DNA from: Streptomyces sp. NRRL WC-3742
Lineage (GTDB): Bacteria > Actinomycetota > Actinomycetes > Streptomycetales > Streptomycetaceae
Assembly (NCBI RefSeq): GCF_000720635.1
Contig: NZ_JOCF01000014.1
Location: 47,190-111,189 of the forward strand
DNA length: 64,000 nt
Direction: 5' to 3'
Shown here: one piece after another, positions 24,010-33,508 of the stretch
Numbering within the stretch: position 1 is the stretch's first letter
Layout: every line of letters starts with the position of its first letter
The notes under the pieces: generated by a model
The model's database searches: none
What the model saw: the letters and a program-made list of their open reading frames with translations, nothing else
What the model was told of the DNA's origin: nothing
Program-made: the position numbers and the translations under genes

Positions 24010-25407
24010 TCAGCGGGAGCCGGTGAGCACCTGCTCCGCCGCGGCCGTCGCAGGAGCCTCGGGGGTCTGCGCCGCCTGGCCGGGAATGGCCGGGGCCGCG
24101 GGGGCGGCGGCCGGGAAGCGGCGGTTGACGGCCTTCACGGCCTTGCGGCCGAGGTTCTGGAACGGGATCTCCACCAGCCGGTAGGAGAGGTAGCTCACCA
24201 GTACCAGCGCGCCCATGAACGCGGTGAACTGGATGCCCCGGTCCTTCCAGGTGACGATCGGTGCGTGCCCCTCCAGCAGCCAGTTCATGCCGTGGATCAG
24301 AGGGTTGTGCAGCAGGTAGACCGAGAAGCTGATGGAGCCCAGCCAGCTGAGCCAGCGCGGCCAGCGGCGCTTGCGCAGCAGCATTCCGGCCGCGAACACC
24401 ACCCAGGCGGCGAGGTAGGCGAAGGAGAACGCCTTCCACGAACCGCCGGTGAAGGTCCGGCCCATGGCCGCGCCGTGGTTGTAGAGGTAGCCGACCACGA
24501 CGCCGGAGACGGCCACGAAGGTGCAGGTCAGCAGGGCCGGGAGCCGGTCGATCTGGCCGTGCTCCAGGCGGTAGAGGACGGTGCCCGCGAACATCGTCGC
24601 GAAGATCATCATGGTCTCGAAGCCGGTGGACCGGCTGTTCAGCAGGATCAGCGTCAGCCCGAGACCGCCGAGCATGAGCCCGCCCCAGCGGGTCATGTCG
24701 AGGCGACCGGTGAAGATGCACGCCATCGCCATGAGGACGACCAGGGCGGCGGCGCCGACGAGGTGCCGGGTCGAGGCCAGGTCGGTGGAGATGGTTCCGA
24801 GGGCCAGCCAGCCGCCGAGCACCAGGGCGAAGCCCGCGAAGCCGATCGCGATGGGCGCGCTCCTGCGGTGCCACCCCATGACGAACAGGGCCGTCACGAA
24901 GTAGTAGAAGATCATCTCGTAGGTGAGCGTCCACATCACGCCGACGATGTTGGGGACGCCCATCATGTCCTGCAGCATCAGGCCGTTGGCCACCGTGGAC
25001 AGCAGCGGGTGGTCGAAGGCGAAGCCCTGCACCACCGTGTACGGCCGGGGCAGGACCAGGAGGCTGCCGACCACGGTGAGGATCACGACCGGGAGGATCC
25101 GGAAGAACCGGCCCGCCCAGAACCCGCGGACGTCACCCCGCCGCTCCAGGGAGGCCGGGATGATGTACCCGCTGACCAGGAAGAACAGCATCACGCCGAA
25201 TACCCCGGGGTCCGCGTACGCGGGAACCTTGGTGCCGTGGGGCACCCAGTAGAACGGCAGCGCGAGGTGGTACACCGCGACCGACAGGGCGGCTATGCCG
25301 CGCAGCGCGTCGAGCCAGGCGAGTCTCGACGAGGCGGGGGAGGCGGGAGCGCCCTCGGCGGTGCGACCGCCCGTGCGTCGCCTGGATACGCGTTCGATCA
25401 GCTTCAC
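24010..25407 (-). CDS. Acyltransferase 3 family membrane protein
   Basis: This 465-residue protein has about ten membrane helices. It has the family's LAWLDALRGIAALSVAVYHL start, with the conserved Arg and His used in acyl transfer, followed by FGVMLFFLVSGYII and SISFSVYLLHNPLIHGMNW near the end. These enzymes O-acylate sugars, lipids or antibiotics at the membrane. The N-terminal tail is Arg-rich and the C-terminus Ala/Pro-rich. It is monocistronic, with no partner suggesting a substrate. Confidence 0.88.
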   Translation of the reverse strand: MKLIERVSRRRTGGRTAEGAPASPASSRLAWLDALRGIAALSVAVYHLALPFYWVPHGTKVPAYADPGVFGVMLFFLVSGYIIPASLERRGDVRGFWAGRFFRILPVVILTVVGSLLVLPRPYTVVQGFAFDHPLLSTVANGLMLQDMMGVPNIVGVMWTLTYEMIFYYFVTALFVMGWHRRSAPIAIGFAGFALVLGGWLALGTISTDLASTRHLVGAAALVVLMAMACIFTGRLDMTRWGGLMLGGLGLTLILLNSRSTGFETMMIFATMFAGTVLYRLEHGQIDRLPALLTCTFVAVSGVVVGYLYNHGAAMGRTFTGGSWKAFSFAYLAAWVVFAAGMLLRKRRWPRWLSWLGSISFSVYLLHNPLIHGMNWLLEGHAPIVTWKDRGIQFTAFMGALVLVSYLSYRLVEIPFQNLGRKAVKAVNRRFPAAAPAAPAIPGQAAQTPEAPATAAAEQVLTGSR

Positions 25408-25565
25408 AGGCGGGAGGCTAGCCGACGCCGGGGCGCGGGGATCGTCCGAGGAAGGAGGAACGGGCCCTCGGGGGCACTTCGTGGCCGGGTCGTGATCCGG
25501 GGGCGGTTCCGGGCGGGGCGGCCGTACGCGGAGGGGAGGGTTCCGGACGGGTCATAGTTGTCTCC

Positions 25566-26225
25566 GTGACCTCCCAGATCTTCCCCTCCGACGTGCAGCA
25601 GTCGCTGGACCTCGTCGGCATCTTCGTCTTCGCCCTGTCCGGGGGCCTGCTCGCCGTCCGCAAGAACATGGACATCTTCGGCATCGCCGTGCTGGCCGAG
25701 GTCACCGCCCTGGGTGGCGGGGTGATGCGGGACCTGGTGATCGGGGCCACGCCCGTCGCGGCCTTCACCAACCTCGGGTACTTCGTCACGCCGCTGGCCG
25801 CCGCGCTGGTGGTGTTCTTCCTGCACCCCGAGGTGGAGCGGATCAACCGGGCGGTGCAGACGCTGGACGCGCTCGGGCTCGGGCTGTTCTGCGTCACCGG
25901 CACCGCCAAGGCGCACGACTACGGGCTGGGCGCGGTCTCGGCCGTCGCGCTCGGGATGGTCACCGCCGCCGGCGGCGGGGTGATCCGTGACGTGCTGGCC
26001 GGGGAGATCCCCTCGCTGCTGCGCTGGGACCGGGAGATCTACGCCGTCCCGGCGCTGGTCGGGGCCGCGCTGGTGGCCGTCCTGATCGGCCTGGACCGGC
26101 TCACGGGCATCACCGGCACCGCCGCCGCGCTCACCGCCTTCGGGCTCCGGATGCTCGCCCTGAAGTACGGCTGGCGTGCGCCGCGGGCTTGGCGCCGCAA
26201 CGGTTCTCGCACCAGCGAGGAGTAG
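25566..26225 (+). CDS. TRIC/UPF0126-family membrane channel protein
   Basis: This 219-residue protein has seven predicted helices and two repeats carrying the glycine-rich signatures [12 protein letters not shown] and [16 protein letters not shown]. These are the hallmark of the bacterial UPF0126/TRIC cation-channel family. GTG 25566 follows a TAGTTG hexamer by only 5 nt, suggesting a leaderless or very short leader. Its last 95 bp overlap, in convergent orientation, the end of the IclR gene, so the basic tail ([16 protein letters not shown]) may be a late extension. Confidence 0.85.
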   Translation: MTSQIFPSDVQQSLDLVGIFVFALSGGLLAVRKNMDIFGIAVLAEVTALGGGVMRDLVIGATPVAAFTNLGYFVTPLAAALVVFFLHPEVERINRAVQTLDALGLGLFCVTGTAKAHDYGLGAVSAVALGMVTAAGGGVIRDVLAGEIPSLLRWDREIYAVPALVGAALVAVLIGLDRLTGITGTAAALTAFGLRMLALKYGWRAPRAWRRNGSRTSEE

Positions 26226-26907
26226 GCGAGCCGCCGTACGCCAGCGAGATCGCCTCCGCCGTGCAGAGCAGCTCCGGCACCATGCGGGCCAGCTCCGCCG
26301 GGGCCACCCGGCTGGCCGGGGCGCTCAGCGCGCAGGCCGCCACCGCACGGCCGTCGCTGCCCGCCACCGGCGCGGCCACGCAGGTCACCGGCTCCCGGTG
26401 CTCGGCCGACTCCGCCGCCCAGCCGCGCCGGCGCACCGCCGCCAGCTCGGGCGGCAGCTCCTCCTCGCGGGCGTCGTCCTGCGGAAGCCCGGCCAGCAGC
26501 ACCCGGCCCACCGCCGTCCCCGTCACCGGCGCCCGGCGCCCGATCCGCGGCGGCCGCTCGGCCCAGTGCCCGGCCACCTCGTCCACGTACAGGACCTCGC
26601 CGTCGTGCAGCACCGCCAGCTGGACGGTGTAGCCGCAGCGCGAGCTCAGCGCCGCGAGGTGCGGCGCGGCCACCTCGCGGACGTCGATCTCCTCCAGCGC
26701 CCGGTGGGCCAGCGACAGCAGCCGGCCGCCGAGGCGGTAGCGCAGGTCGGGCTCCCGGCGGGCGAAGCCGTGCTCCTCCAGGTCGCGCAGCAGGCGCAGC
26801 GCCGTCGACTTGTGCACGCCGAGGCGGGCGGAAGCCTGGTCGAGGGAGAGCGGGCCGTCGCCGAGCGCGGCGAGCAGCGTCAGCGCGCGGTCGACCGACT
26901 GCGACAT
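26131..26907 (-). CDS. IclR-family transcriptional regulator
   Basis: This 258-residue protein has an N-terminal winged HTH ([20 protein letters not shown] ... [15 protein letters not shown], residues 3-55) and an IclR effector domain ([43 protein letters not shown]). The effector domain ends about residue 225, so the last ~30 Arg/Ala-rich residues, encoded opposite the TRIC gene, are extra. It is divergent from the cysteine desulfurase gene with a direct-repeat candidate operator between them. The target and ligand are unknown. Confidence 0.87.
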   Translation of the reverse strand: MSQSVDRALTLLAALGDGPLSLDQASARLGVHKSTALRLLRDLEEHGFARREPDLRYRLGGRLLSLAHRALEEIDVREVAAPHLAALSSRCGYTVQLAVLHDGEVLYVDEVAGHWAERPPRIGRRAPVTGTAVGRVLLAGLPQDDAREEELPPELAAVRRRGWAAESAEHREPVTCVAAPVAGSDGRAVAACALSAPASRVAPAELARMVPELLCTAEAISLAYGGSPTPRWCENRCGAKPAAHASRTSGRASGARRR

Positions 26908-26964
26908 GGCGGCCCCCGGGAGGTCTGGAGAGAAGTGCTCGTCAGGCTAACCGCTGGGTGGCGC

Positions 26965-26982
26965 ACCGGTACAAACCGGTAC
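26965..26982. promoter_or_regulatory. Direct repeat ACCGGTAC x2, candidate IclR site
   Basis: Two ACCGGTAC octamers at 26965-26972 and 26975-26982 have a 10-bp period, putting them on one face of the helix, in the iclR/desulfurase divergent region. Confidence 0.4.
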
Positions 26983-27072
26983 CGGACGCCGGTGTCCGTC
27001 GGGCGGCACGGGCCGGGCGGGGCGGGTTGGCCGGATCGGTGCGGGCCGGGAACGGCGCCCCGGGCGGCCCAC

Positions 27073-27078
27073 TACAAT
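27073..27078 (+). promoter_or_regulatory. -10 element TACAAT, leaderless promoter of the desulfurase
   Basis: TACAAT is nearly consensus and is followed by nine bases and then the ATG at 27088. Transcription would start at or within 1-2 nt of the start codon. Confidence 0.55.
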
Positions 27079-27087
27079 CGGGGGGTT

Positions 27088-28269
27088 ATGCCATACCTGG
27101 ACCATGCGGCGACATCGCCGATGCTGCCCGAGGCGATCGCCGCGATGTCGGCGCACCTGGGGGTGGTCGGCAACCCCTCGTCCCTGCACGCGGCCGGCCG
27201 CCGCGCCCGCCGGGTGGTGGAGGAGGCCCGCGAATCGCTGGCCGATTCGCTGGGCGCGCGCCCGAGCGAGATCGTGCTCACCGGCGGCGGCACCGAGTCC
27301 GACAACCTGGCCGTCAAGGGCCTGTACTGGGCCCGCCGCGACGCCGACCCGGCCCGCACCCGGGTGCTGTGCAGCCCGGTCGAGCACCACGCGGTGCTGG
27401 ACGCGGTGCACTGGCTCTCCGAGCACGAGGGCGCGGAGGTCGAGTACCTGCCGGTGGACGCGCTCGGCCGGGTGCACCCCGAGGCGCTGCGCGCGGCGAT
27501 CGAACGGGACCCGTCCTCCGTCGCCCTGGTCACCGTGATGTGGGCCAACAACGAGGTCGGCACCGTCCAGCCTGTGCACGAACTCACCGCCGTGGCCGCC
27601 GAGTTCGGCATCCCGATGCACGCGGACGCGGTGCAGGCGCTCGGCCAGGTGCCGGTCTCCTTCGCCGACTCCGGGCTCACCGCGCTCACCGTCACCGGCC
27701 ACAAGATCGGCGGTCCGTTCGGCATCGGCGCCCTGCTGCTGTCGCGCGGGGCCGCGCCCGTCCCGCTGCTGCACGGCGGCGGGCAGGAGCGCGACGTGCG
27801 CTCCGGCACCCTCGACGCCCCCGCCGCCGCCGGCTTCGCGGCCGCCACCGCCTGGGCCGTCGAGCACCGGGAGAAGCACGCGCTGACGCTCGGGGCGCTG
27901 CGCGACGAGCTGGTCGCGGGCGTGCTGGCCGCCGTCCCGGACGCGGTGCTCAACGGGGACCGGGCCCCCGAGGGTCGGCTTCCCGCCAACGCCCACTTCT
28001 CCTTCCCCGGCTGCGAGGGCGACGCCCTGCTGATGCTGCTCGACGCGGCCGGCATCGAGTGCTCCACCGGCTCCGCCTGCTCGGCCGGGGTGCCGCAGCC
28101 CAGCCACGTGCTGCTCGCCATGGGCGTGGACCCGCTGCTGGCGCGGGCCTCCCTGCGGTTCTCGCTCGGGCACACCTCGGTGCGGGAGGACGTGACGGAG
28201 CTGGTGGAGGCGATCGGGCCGGCGGTGCAGCGGGCGCGCAACGCGGGGCTGGCGTCCGTACGGCGGTGA
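27088..28269 (+). CDS. Cysteine desulfurase (NifS/IscS family)
   Basis: This PLP enzyme transfers sulfur from cysteine to a catalytic Cys persulfide. It is 393 residues long. The PLP lysine is K206 in [10 protein letters not shown], the PLP-stacking histidine lies in [11 protein letters not shown] (about 100-101), and the persulfide loop is [11 protein letters not shown] with C331. [10 protein letters not shown] is also conserved. ATG 27088 is fixed by a -10 ten bases upstream. mnmA lies 51 nt downstream, so sulfur supply for tRNA thiolation is the likely main role; Fe-S assembly is an alternative. Confidence 0.93.
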   Translation: MPYLDHAATSPMLPEAIAAMSAHLGVVGNPSSLHAAGRRARRVVEEARESLADSLGARPSEIVLTGGGTESDNLAVKGLYWARRDADPARTRVLCSPVEHHAVLDAVHWLSEHEGAEVEYLPVDALGRVHPEALRAAIERDPSSVALVTVMWANNEVGTVQPVHELTAVAAEFGIPMHADAVQALGQVPVSFADSGLTALTVTGHKIGGPFGIGALLLSRGAAPVPLLHGGGQERDVRSGTLDAPAAAGFAAATAWAVEHREKHALTLGALRDELVAGVLAAVPDAVLNGDRAPEGRLPANAHFSFPGCEGDALLMLLDAAGIECSTGSACSAGVPQPSHVLLAMGVDPLLARASLRFSLGHTSVREDVTELVEAIGPAVQRARNAGLASVRR

Positions 28270-28304
28270 TCATCGCGGCTGTCGGGAACAGGGCGGCCAC
28301 CCCG

Positions 28305-28310
28305 TACCCT
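28305..28310 (+). promoter_or_regulatory. Candidate -10 TACCCT before mnmA
   Basis: TACCCT lies 10 nt before the mnmA ATG, so mnmA may have its own near-leaderless promoter besides read-through from the desulfurase gene. Confidence 0.4.
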
Positions 28311-28320
28311 TGTTGCCATC

Positions 28321-29457
28321 ATGACTGACTTCCCGGGCGCCCCGACCACCCCTTCCACCGGCCGTCTGCGCGTGCTCGCGGCGATGTCCGGCGGAGTCGA
28401 CTCCGCCGTCGCCGCCGCGCGCGCCGTCGAAGCGGGGCACGAGGTGACGGGCGTCCACCTGGCGCTGTCCGCCAACCCGCAGTCCTTCCGCACGGGCGCC
28501 CGCGGCTGCTGCACCATCGAGGACTCGCGCGACGCCTGGCGGGCGGCCGACGTGATCGGCATCCCGTTCTACGTCTGGGACCTCGCCGAGCGCTTCCGCG
28601 AGGACGTCATCGACGACTTCGTGGCCGAGTACGCGGCCGGCCGCACGCCCAACCCCTGCCTGCGCTGCAACGAGAAGATCAAGTTCGCGGCGCTGCTCGA
28701 CAAGGCGGTCGCCCTCGGCTTCGACGCCGTCTGCACCGGGCACTACGCCCGCATCGTCGACCTTCCGGACGGCTCGCGCGAGCTGCACCGGGCCGTCGAC
28801 TCCGCCAAGGACCAGTCCTATGTCCTCGGCGTGCTCGACGCCGACCAGCTCGCCCACTCGCTCTTCCCGCTCGGCGACACCACCAAGGAGGCCATCCGGG
28901 AGGAGGCCGAGCGGCGCGGCCTGGCCGTGGCCAAGAAGCCCGACAGCCACGACATCTGCTTCATCGCGGACGGCGACACCCAGGGCTTCCTCGCCCGCCA
29001 CCTCGGCACCGCCACCGGCGACATCCTCGACACGGACGGCACCAAGCTCGGCGAGCACGACGGCGCGTACGGCTTCACCATCGGCCAGCGCAAGGGCCTG
29101 CGCATCGGCCGCCCGGCGGCGGACGGCAAGCCGCGGTACGTCCTCGACATCTCGCCGGTGAACAACACCGTGACCGTCGGACCGGTCGAGGGCCTGGACG
29201 TGGTCGGGCTGACCGCCATCCGCCCCCGCTGGTGCGGCACCGAGGCCCTCGCCGACGGCCGCTACACCGCCCAGCTGCGTGCCCACGGCGAGGAGGTCCC
29301 CGTGGCCGCCACCGTGGTCGACGGCGAGCTCCACGTGCGGCTGGACACCCCGGCCCGCGGCATCGCCCCCGGGCAGGCCGTGGTCCTCTACGACGGCACC
29401 CGCGTGGTCGGCTCGGCCACCATCGCCACGACGGAGCGCCCGGCCCTGACGGCCTGA
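28321..29457 (+). CDS. mnmA: tRNA-specific 2-thiouridylase
   Basis: MnmA adds sulfur to U34 of Lys, Glu and Gln tRNAs using ATP and a persulfide donor. At 378 residues it is the family length. The PP-loop is [10 protein letters not shown] (residues 21-30). The two catalytic cysteines lie in [12 protein letters not shown] (about 117-120) and [12 protein letters not shown] (about 217). [14 protein letters not shown] [12 protein letters not shown] marks the central domain. It follows the cysteine desulfurase by 51 nt. Confidence 0.95.
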   Translation: MTDFPGAPTTPSTGRLRVLAAMSGGVDSAVAAARAVEAGHEVTGVHLALSANPQSFRTGARGCCTIEDSRDAWRAADVIGIPFYVWDLAERFREDVIDDFVAEYAAGRTPNPCLRCNEKIKFAALLDKAVALGFDAVCTGHYARIVDLPDGSRELHRAVDSAKDQSYVLGVLDADQLAHSLFPLGDTTKEAIREEAERRGLAVAKKPDSHDICFIADGDTQGFLARHLGTATGDILDTDGTKLGEHDGAYGFTIGQRKGLRIGRPAADGKPRYVLDISPVNNTVTVGPVEGLDVVGLTAIRPRWCGTEALADGRYTAQLRAHGEEVPVAATVVDGELHVRLDTPARGIAPGQAVVLYDGTRVVGSATIATTERPALTA

Positions 29458-29493
29458 GCGACGACGCCCCGGCCGGCTTCTCCTGCGGGTCCT

Positions 29494-29511
29494 CCTGCGG
29501 TTTTCCGCAGG
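29494..29511 (+). terminator. Terminator hairpin after mnmA
   Basis: CCTGCGG at 29494-29500 pairs with CCGCAGG at 29505-29511 across a TTTT loop. It starts 37 nt after the mnmA stop. Confidence 0.5.
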
Positions 29512-29555
29512 GGAAGCGGGCGGTCGACCTCATGGTGGCGGCCCCGGCGGGTTCC

Positions 29556-29561
29556 TAGCGT
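29556..29561 (+). promoter_or_regulatory. -10 TAGCGT, leaderless promoter of the DedA gene
   Basis: TAGCGT is followed by exactly 7 nt and then ATG 29569, the spacing of actinobacterial leaderless transcripts. This argues for 29569 rather than the in-frame GTG at 29560. Confidence 0.5.
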
Positions 29562-29568
29562 GGACGGC

Positions 29569-30270
29569 ATGATCGCAACGCCGAACGCCTCATCCCTCCT
29601 CGCCTCGTCCCTCCTCGCCCCACCGCTCCTCGCCTCCTCCGCCGAGCCCGCCGGCGGCATCGCCGGCTGGGCCGCCGACGTGATGGGAAGCCTCGGCGCC
29701 CCGGGCGCCGGCCTGACCAACCTCGTCGACACCGTCCTGCCGTTCATCCCCAGCGAGGTCATCCTCCCGATCGCCGGATTCGCCGCCGGACAGGGCCGGT
29801 TGAGCCTGCCGGCCGTCATCCTGTGGACCACGATCGGCTCGATCGTCGGCTCCTGGATCGTCTACGCCGCCGGCGCCCTCCTGGGCCGCGACCGCACCCG
29901 CGCGCTCGCCGCCCGCATCCCCTTCGTCAGTCCGCACGAACTGGACAGGGCCGAAGCCTGGTTCGAACGGCACGGCCGCACCGCCGTCCTGATCGCCCGC
30001 ATGGTGCCGGTGGTGCGCAGCCTCATCTCGGTACCGGCCGGGATCCAGCGGATGCCGCTGACCGCCTTCACCCTGATGACCGCCGTCGGCAGCCTGGTCT
30101 GGAACACCGCCTTCGTGCTGTTGGGATACTGGCTCGGGGACAACTGGCAGCTGGTGGAGGAGTACGGGGGATGGGTGTCGAAGGGCGTGGTGGCGGTCGT
30201 GCTGCTGGTCGTCGCCCGCTGGTTCCTGGTACGGATGCGCCGCCGCCCGAGCGCCCGGCACCGTGGGTGA
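29569..30270 (+). CDS. DedA-family membrane protein
   Basis: This 233-residue protein has four to five helices and the DedA core: FIPSEVILPIAGFAAGQGRL, GSWIVYAAGALLGRD, FERHGRTAVLIARMVPVVRS and LISVPAGIQRMPLTAF. Family members are undecaprenyl-phosphate or phospholipid flippases with conserved E/D and R residues, which are present here. Its stop overlaps the start of the histidine kinase gene by 4 nt (GTGA), so the three genes to 32041 form one operon. The C-terminus is strongly basic. Confidence 0.9.
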   Translation: MIATPNASSLLASSLLAPPLLASSAEPAGGIAGWAADVMGSLGAPGAGLTNLVDTVLPFIPSEVILPIAGFAAGQGRLSLPAVILWTTIGSIVGSWIVYAAGALLGRDRTRALAARIPFVSPHELDRAEAWFERHGRTAVLIARMVPVVRSLISVPAGIQRMPLTAFTLMTAVGSLVWNTAFVLLGYWLGDNWQLVEEYGGWVSKGVVAVVLLVVARWFLVRMRRRPSARHRG

Positions 30271-31406
30271 GGGCCGTGCGCGCCGCGGCGGGCATCGCGC
30301 TGGGCGCGGTCTCGGCGCTCGCCGCCCTCGCCGTACTGGCGGCCGCCGCGGTGGTGCGGACCCCGGGGCCGGTGGTCCGGCTGGCGGCCCTCGAACGGCG
30401 GCGCGTCGCCGCGCTCCTCGGCGGCGGGCCGGGCTCCCCGGGCTCCCCGGCCTCCCCGGATTTCCCAGCCTCCCTGGATTCCCCGGATTGCTCTGAGCCG
30501 ATCGAGCCGAGGCGGGCCTCCGCCTACCTGTGGTGCCGCGTCCCCGTCGGCCTGCTCGGGGGCGGGGCCCTGTTCCTGCTGGCGGTGGGCGGCTGGACGG
30601 CCACCGCCGGGCTGCGCCGCTGGCTCACCGGCCACGAGTTCGACGGCATGGCCCCGACCTGGCCGGTCGCCGGATACCTCCTCTCCGTCGGCCTGCTGCT
30701 GCTCTTCCTCGACCTCGCCGGGCTGGCCGCCGTCGCGGAACTCGAACGCGCACTGGTCCGCCGGTTCCTGGAGCCCGACGAACTCGCCCGGATGCGCCGC
30801 CGGATCGACGAACTCGCCGCCAGCCGCTCCGGGATCGTCGAAGCCGTCGACGCCGAACGGCGCCGCATCGAACGCGACCTGCACGACGGCCTCCAGCAAC
30901 GGCTGGTCGTGGTGTCGATGCTGCTCGGACGGGCACGCCGCAAGGGCTCCGACGAGCTCTACCGGCAGGCGCAGACCGAGGCCGAGCACGCGCTGGAGGA
31001 ACTGCGCCAGGTGGCCTGGCGGGTGTACCCCGCCTCCCTCGACGAGCTCGGACTGTACGAGGCCCTGGCCGTCGACGCCGAGCGCTCGCCCGTCCCCGTC
31101 CACCTCACCGGCGGCCTGACCCGGCGGCCGGCCCCCGCCGTCGAGACGGCCGCCTACTTCACCGTCCGCGAGGCCGTCACCAACGCGGCCAAGCACGCCG
31201 GAGCCGGCCGCATCGATGTGACGGTCAGTCAGGACGCCGGCCTGGTCCGGGTGTCGGTGCGGGACGACGGGTGCGGCGGCGCCGACCCCGCCGGAGCGGG
31301 CCTGTCCGGCCTGGCCCGCCGGATCGCCGCGCTCGACGGACGCCTGAGCATCGACAGCCCACCGGGGGGACCGACCAAGGTGATTGCGGAACTGCCATGC
31401 GCCTGA
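30267..31406 (+). CDS. Two-component sensor histidine kinase, NarL/DesK type
   Basis: This 379-residue kinase has about three predicted membrane helices (9-30, 93-117, 136-158) and then a HisKA_3 domain. The phospho-accepting His is H206 in ERRRIERDLHDGLQQR. The ATPase domain has an N-box FTVREAVTNAAKHA and a short G-box GAGLSGLARRIAALDG. A low-complexity GSPGSPASPDFPASLDSP stretch lies between helices one and two. It overlaps its response regulator by 10 nt and follows a DedA gene, so an envelope-stress signal is a reasonable guess. Confidence 0.9.
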   Translation: MRAVRAAAGIALGAVSALAALAVLAAAAVVRTPGPVVRLAALERRRVAALLGGGPGSPGSPASPDFPASLDSPDCSEPIEPRRASAYLWCRVPVGLLGGGALFLLAVGGWTATAGLRRWLTGHEFDGMAPTWPVAGYLLSVGLLLLFLDLAGLAAVAELERALVRRFLEPDELARMRRRIDELAASRSGIVEAVDAERRRIERDLHDGLQQRLVVVSMLLGRARRKGSDELYRQAQTEAEHALEELRQVAWRVYPASLDELGLYEALAVDAERSPVPVHLTGGLTRRPAPAVETAAYFTVREAVTNAAKHAGAGRIDVTVSQDAGLVRVSVRDDGCGGADPAGAGLSGLARRIAALDGRLSIDSPPGGPTKVIAELPCA

Positions 31407-32041
31407 TGATCGCCGAGGACTCCGCGCTGCTGCGCGAGGGCCTCGTCCGCCTGCTGGCCGACGAGGGCCACGAGGTGACCGCCGCCGTCGGCGACGCCGA
31501 CGCCCTGCTGACCGCCGTCGCCGCGGCCCCGCCGGAGGTGGTGGTCGTGGACGTCCGCATGCCGCCCACCCACACGGACGAGGGCCTGCGCGCCGCCCTG
31601 CACCTGCGCGCCGAACACCCCGAGGTGGGCGTCCTGGTGCTGTCCCAGTACGTCGAACAGCGCTACGCCGTCGAACTGCTGGCCTCCGGCACCGAGGGCG
31701 TGGGCTACCTGCTGAAGGACCGCGTCGGGAGGGTGGAGGAGTTCCTGGCCGCCCTGGACCGCGTGCACTCCGGCGGCACGGCCTTCGACCCGGAGGTCGT
31801 CCGCCGCCTCCTCGCCCGCACCCGGCACACCGACGACCTCGACCGGCTGACCAACCGCGAACGCGAGGTCCTCTCCCTGATGGCCCAGGGCCACACCAAC
31901 GCGGCCGTCGCCGAGCAGCTCATCGTCTCCAGGAGCGCGGTGGAGAAGCACGCCAACGCCGTCTTCGACAAGCTGCGCCTGCCCCGCGACGGCGGCACCA
32001 ACCGGCGCGTCCTGGCGGTCCTGCGCTTCCTGGGGAGCTGA
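31397..32041 (+). CDS. Response regulator, LuxR/NarL type
   Basis: This 214-residue regulator has a receiver domain with acidic pocket E7/D8 and phospho-acceptor D52 (VVVVDVRMPP), then a LuxR-type HTH (LTNREREVLSLMAQGHTNAA ... AVEKHANAVFDKLRL). ATG 31397 lies within the end of the kinase gene. It is the cognate partner of the upstream kinase. Targets are not visible in the sequence. Confidence 0.92.
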   Translation: MRLMIAEDSALLREGLVRLLADEGHEVTAAVGDADALLTAVAAAPPEVVVVDVRMPPTHTDEGLRAALHLRAEHPEVGVLVLSQYVEQRYAVELLASGTEGVGYLLKDRVGRVEEFLAALDRVHSGGTAFDPEVVRRLLARTRHTDDLDRLTNREREVLSLMAQGHTNAAVAEQLIVSRSAVEKHANAVFDKLRLPRDGGTNRRVLAVLRFLGS

Positions 32042-32079
32042 GCCGCCGGCCGATCGGAGTCGTCAGCCAGTCGGAGCCG

Positions 32080-32859
32080 TCAGCCGAGGGCGCTGAGGAT
32101 CGGGGCCCAGGCGGGGCCGGTCAGGGCGGCGACCGCCTCCTGGTCGGTGAGCGGGGGAGCGGTGCGGGTCGGGGCCGGTCCGTCGCCGCCGGTGCTGTTC
32201 CACTGCACCATCTGGAGCTGCGCGCCGGTCGACTTCAGTGTCACCGTGGTCGTCCAGCGGCGGACGCCGCCCTGCGCCGGGCCCTTGGCGGCGTTCTGCT
32301 CCTGCATCACCAGGGCCCCGCCGGGGAGTTCGGCGCTGCTCGGCAGTTCGCTCATCCGGCAGGTGTCACCGGGGGCGCGCTTGGGTGCGTCGTCGCAGCT
32401 CAGCCCGTCGCCGTCCTGGAGGGGCAGCCTGAGGCGCAGGCCCGAGACGCCGACCGAGGCGGGGCCGTGCCCGTCGTCGAGGATCAGGCCGGCGTTGGCG
32501 ACGGCGCCGTCGCCCGGGTGGTTCGGGTTCTCGCCCTGACCCTTCACCTGACTGAACCGGCCGCCGGGGAACGTCCCCTCCAGGGCGCGGATCATCTGCG
32601 CGTCGCTGATCGCGGTCCGCGGCGCGGCCATCGGGGTCGGCTCCCGGTCGTGGCTCCGGGAGAGGGCGCCGGGGAGCACGAGGCCCGCCGTCGCGATCAC
32701 GGCGCAGCAGGCGCCGGCCCCGGCGAGGAGACCGGCGGTGCGCCGGCGCCGGAGGCTGCGCCCGCGGGTGACGGCCCCCCGCGTCAGCACGGCGAGATCG
32801 GGTTCGAGGGTGTCGGCCGTACGGTCCAGGGCGTGGGCGAGGTCTGCTTCGAAGGGCAT
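32080..32859 (-). CDS. Single-pass membrane protein, likely regulator of the adjacent sigma factor
   Basis: This 259-residue protein has a cytoplasmic N-terminus of about 40 residues ending in RSLRRRR, one helix (about 41-63) and an extracytoplasmic domain with PGDTCRMSELPSS, GGALVMQEQNAAKG and RRWTTTVTLKSTG. It starts 38 nt after the stop of the SigE-family sigma gene in the same orientation. That arrangement is typical for membrane regulators of these sigma factors. No zinc-binding anti-sigma motif is present, so anti-sigma activity is only an inference. Confidence 0.7.
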   Translation of the reverse strand: MPFEADLAHALDRTADTLEPDLAVLTRGAVTRGRSLRRRRTAGLLAGAGACCAVIATAGLVLPGALSRSHDREPTPMAAPRTAISDAQMIRALEGTFPGGRFSQVKGQGENPNHPGDGAVANAGLILDDGHGPASVGVSGLRLRLPLQDGDGLSCDDAPKRAPGDTCRMSELPSSAELPGGALVMQEQNAAKGPAQGGVRRWTTTVTLKSTGAQLQMVQWNSTGGDGPAPTRTAPPLTDQEAVAALTGPAWAPILSALG

Positions 32860-32896
32860 CTCGGTGTCGTCTCTTCCGTCTCGGAGGGGGTGCGGG

Positions 32897-33409
32897 TCAG
32901 AGGGAGATCAGGTCGGAGAGGCTGTCGCCGAGCAGCACCCGCGCCTTGGCGAGCGCCCGGGTGCCCCGGGAGCGGACCGCGCTGCTCGTCATCCTGAGCA
33001 TCCCGGCGGTCTCCTCGATGCTGCGGTCCTCCCAGTAGCGCAGTAGCAGCACCGCCCGGTCCCGGGGCGGCAGTTGGGCCAGCGCGTCCAGCAGGGTCAG
33101 CCGCAGTGCGGTGTCCGGGCCGGAGGCCGTGCCCTCGGGCAGGCTCCCGCTCCCGGTGGGGCGCTCGGAGGCGCTCATCCGCCGCCGCAGGCTGAGGAAG
33201 GTGCGGACCAGCACCGTCTGGGCGTACGCCGCGGGGTTGTCCGCCCGGGCCACCTTCCGCCAGTGCACGTACACCTTGCCGAGCGCCTCCTGGACGAGGT
33301 CCTCCGCCAGATGCGCGTCCCCCGCCGCGAGCACGTACGCCGACCGGTAGAGCGCCTTCGCCCTCCCGGCCACGAACGCCACGTACTCGTCCTCCTGTGC
33401 CGCCTTCAC
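32897..33409 (-). CDS. SigE-family (ECF-like) RNA polymerase sigma factor
   Basis: This encodes 170 residues from GTG 33409, with GGGGAACG ahead. Region 2 runs AQEDEYVAFVAGRAKALYRS ... HLAEDLVQEALGKVYVHW, and region 4 runs LPPRDRAVLLLRYWEDRSIE ... SSAVRSRGTRALAKAR. This length and the short R2-R4 linker fit the actinobacterial SigE-like 50-kb-annotated family rather than classical sigma-E. It is followed by a membrane protein that likely senses the signal. The target promoters are unknown. Confidence 0.88.
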   Translation of the reverse strand: MKAAQEDEYVAFVAGRAKALYRSAYVLAAGDAHLAEDLVQEALGKVYVHWRKVARADNPAAYAQTVLVRTFLSLRRRMSASERPTGSGSLPEGTASGPDTALRLTLLDALAQLPPRDRAVLLLRYWEDRSIEETAGMLRMTSSAVRSRGTRALAKARVLLGDSLSDLISL

Positions 33410-33508
33410 CCGTTCCCCGCCCGTCCGCTCGTTCCGTGTTCCCTGTGCATGCCCTACACGACTACGCGGGGCGCCCGGGATGTCGCACGGGAGGCCATAG
33501 TGCACGGC

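Noticed and set aside
24010..25407. Antibiotic or lipid biosynthetic cluster around the acyltransferase
   Set aside because: No synthase, tailoring or resistance genes adjoin it; neighbours are an importer and housekeeping genes.
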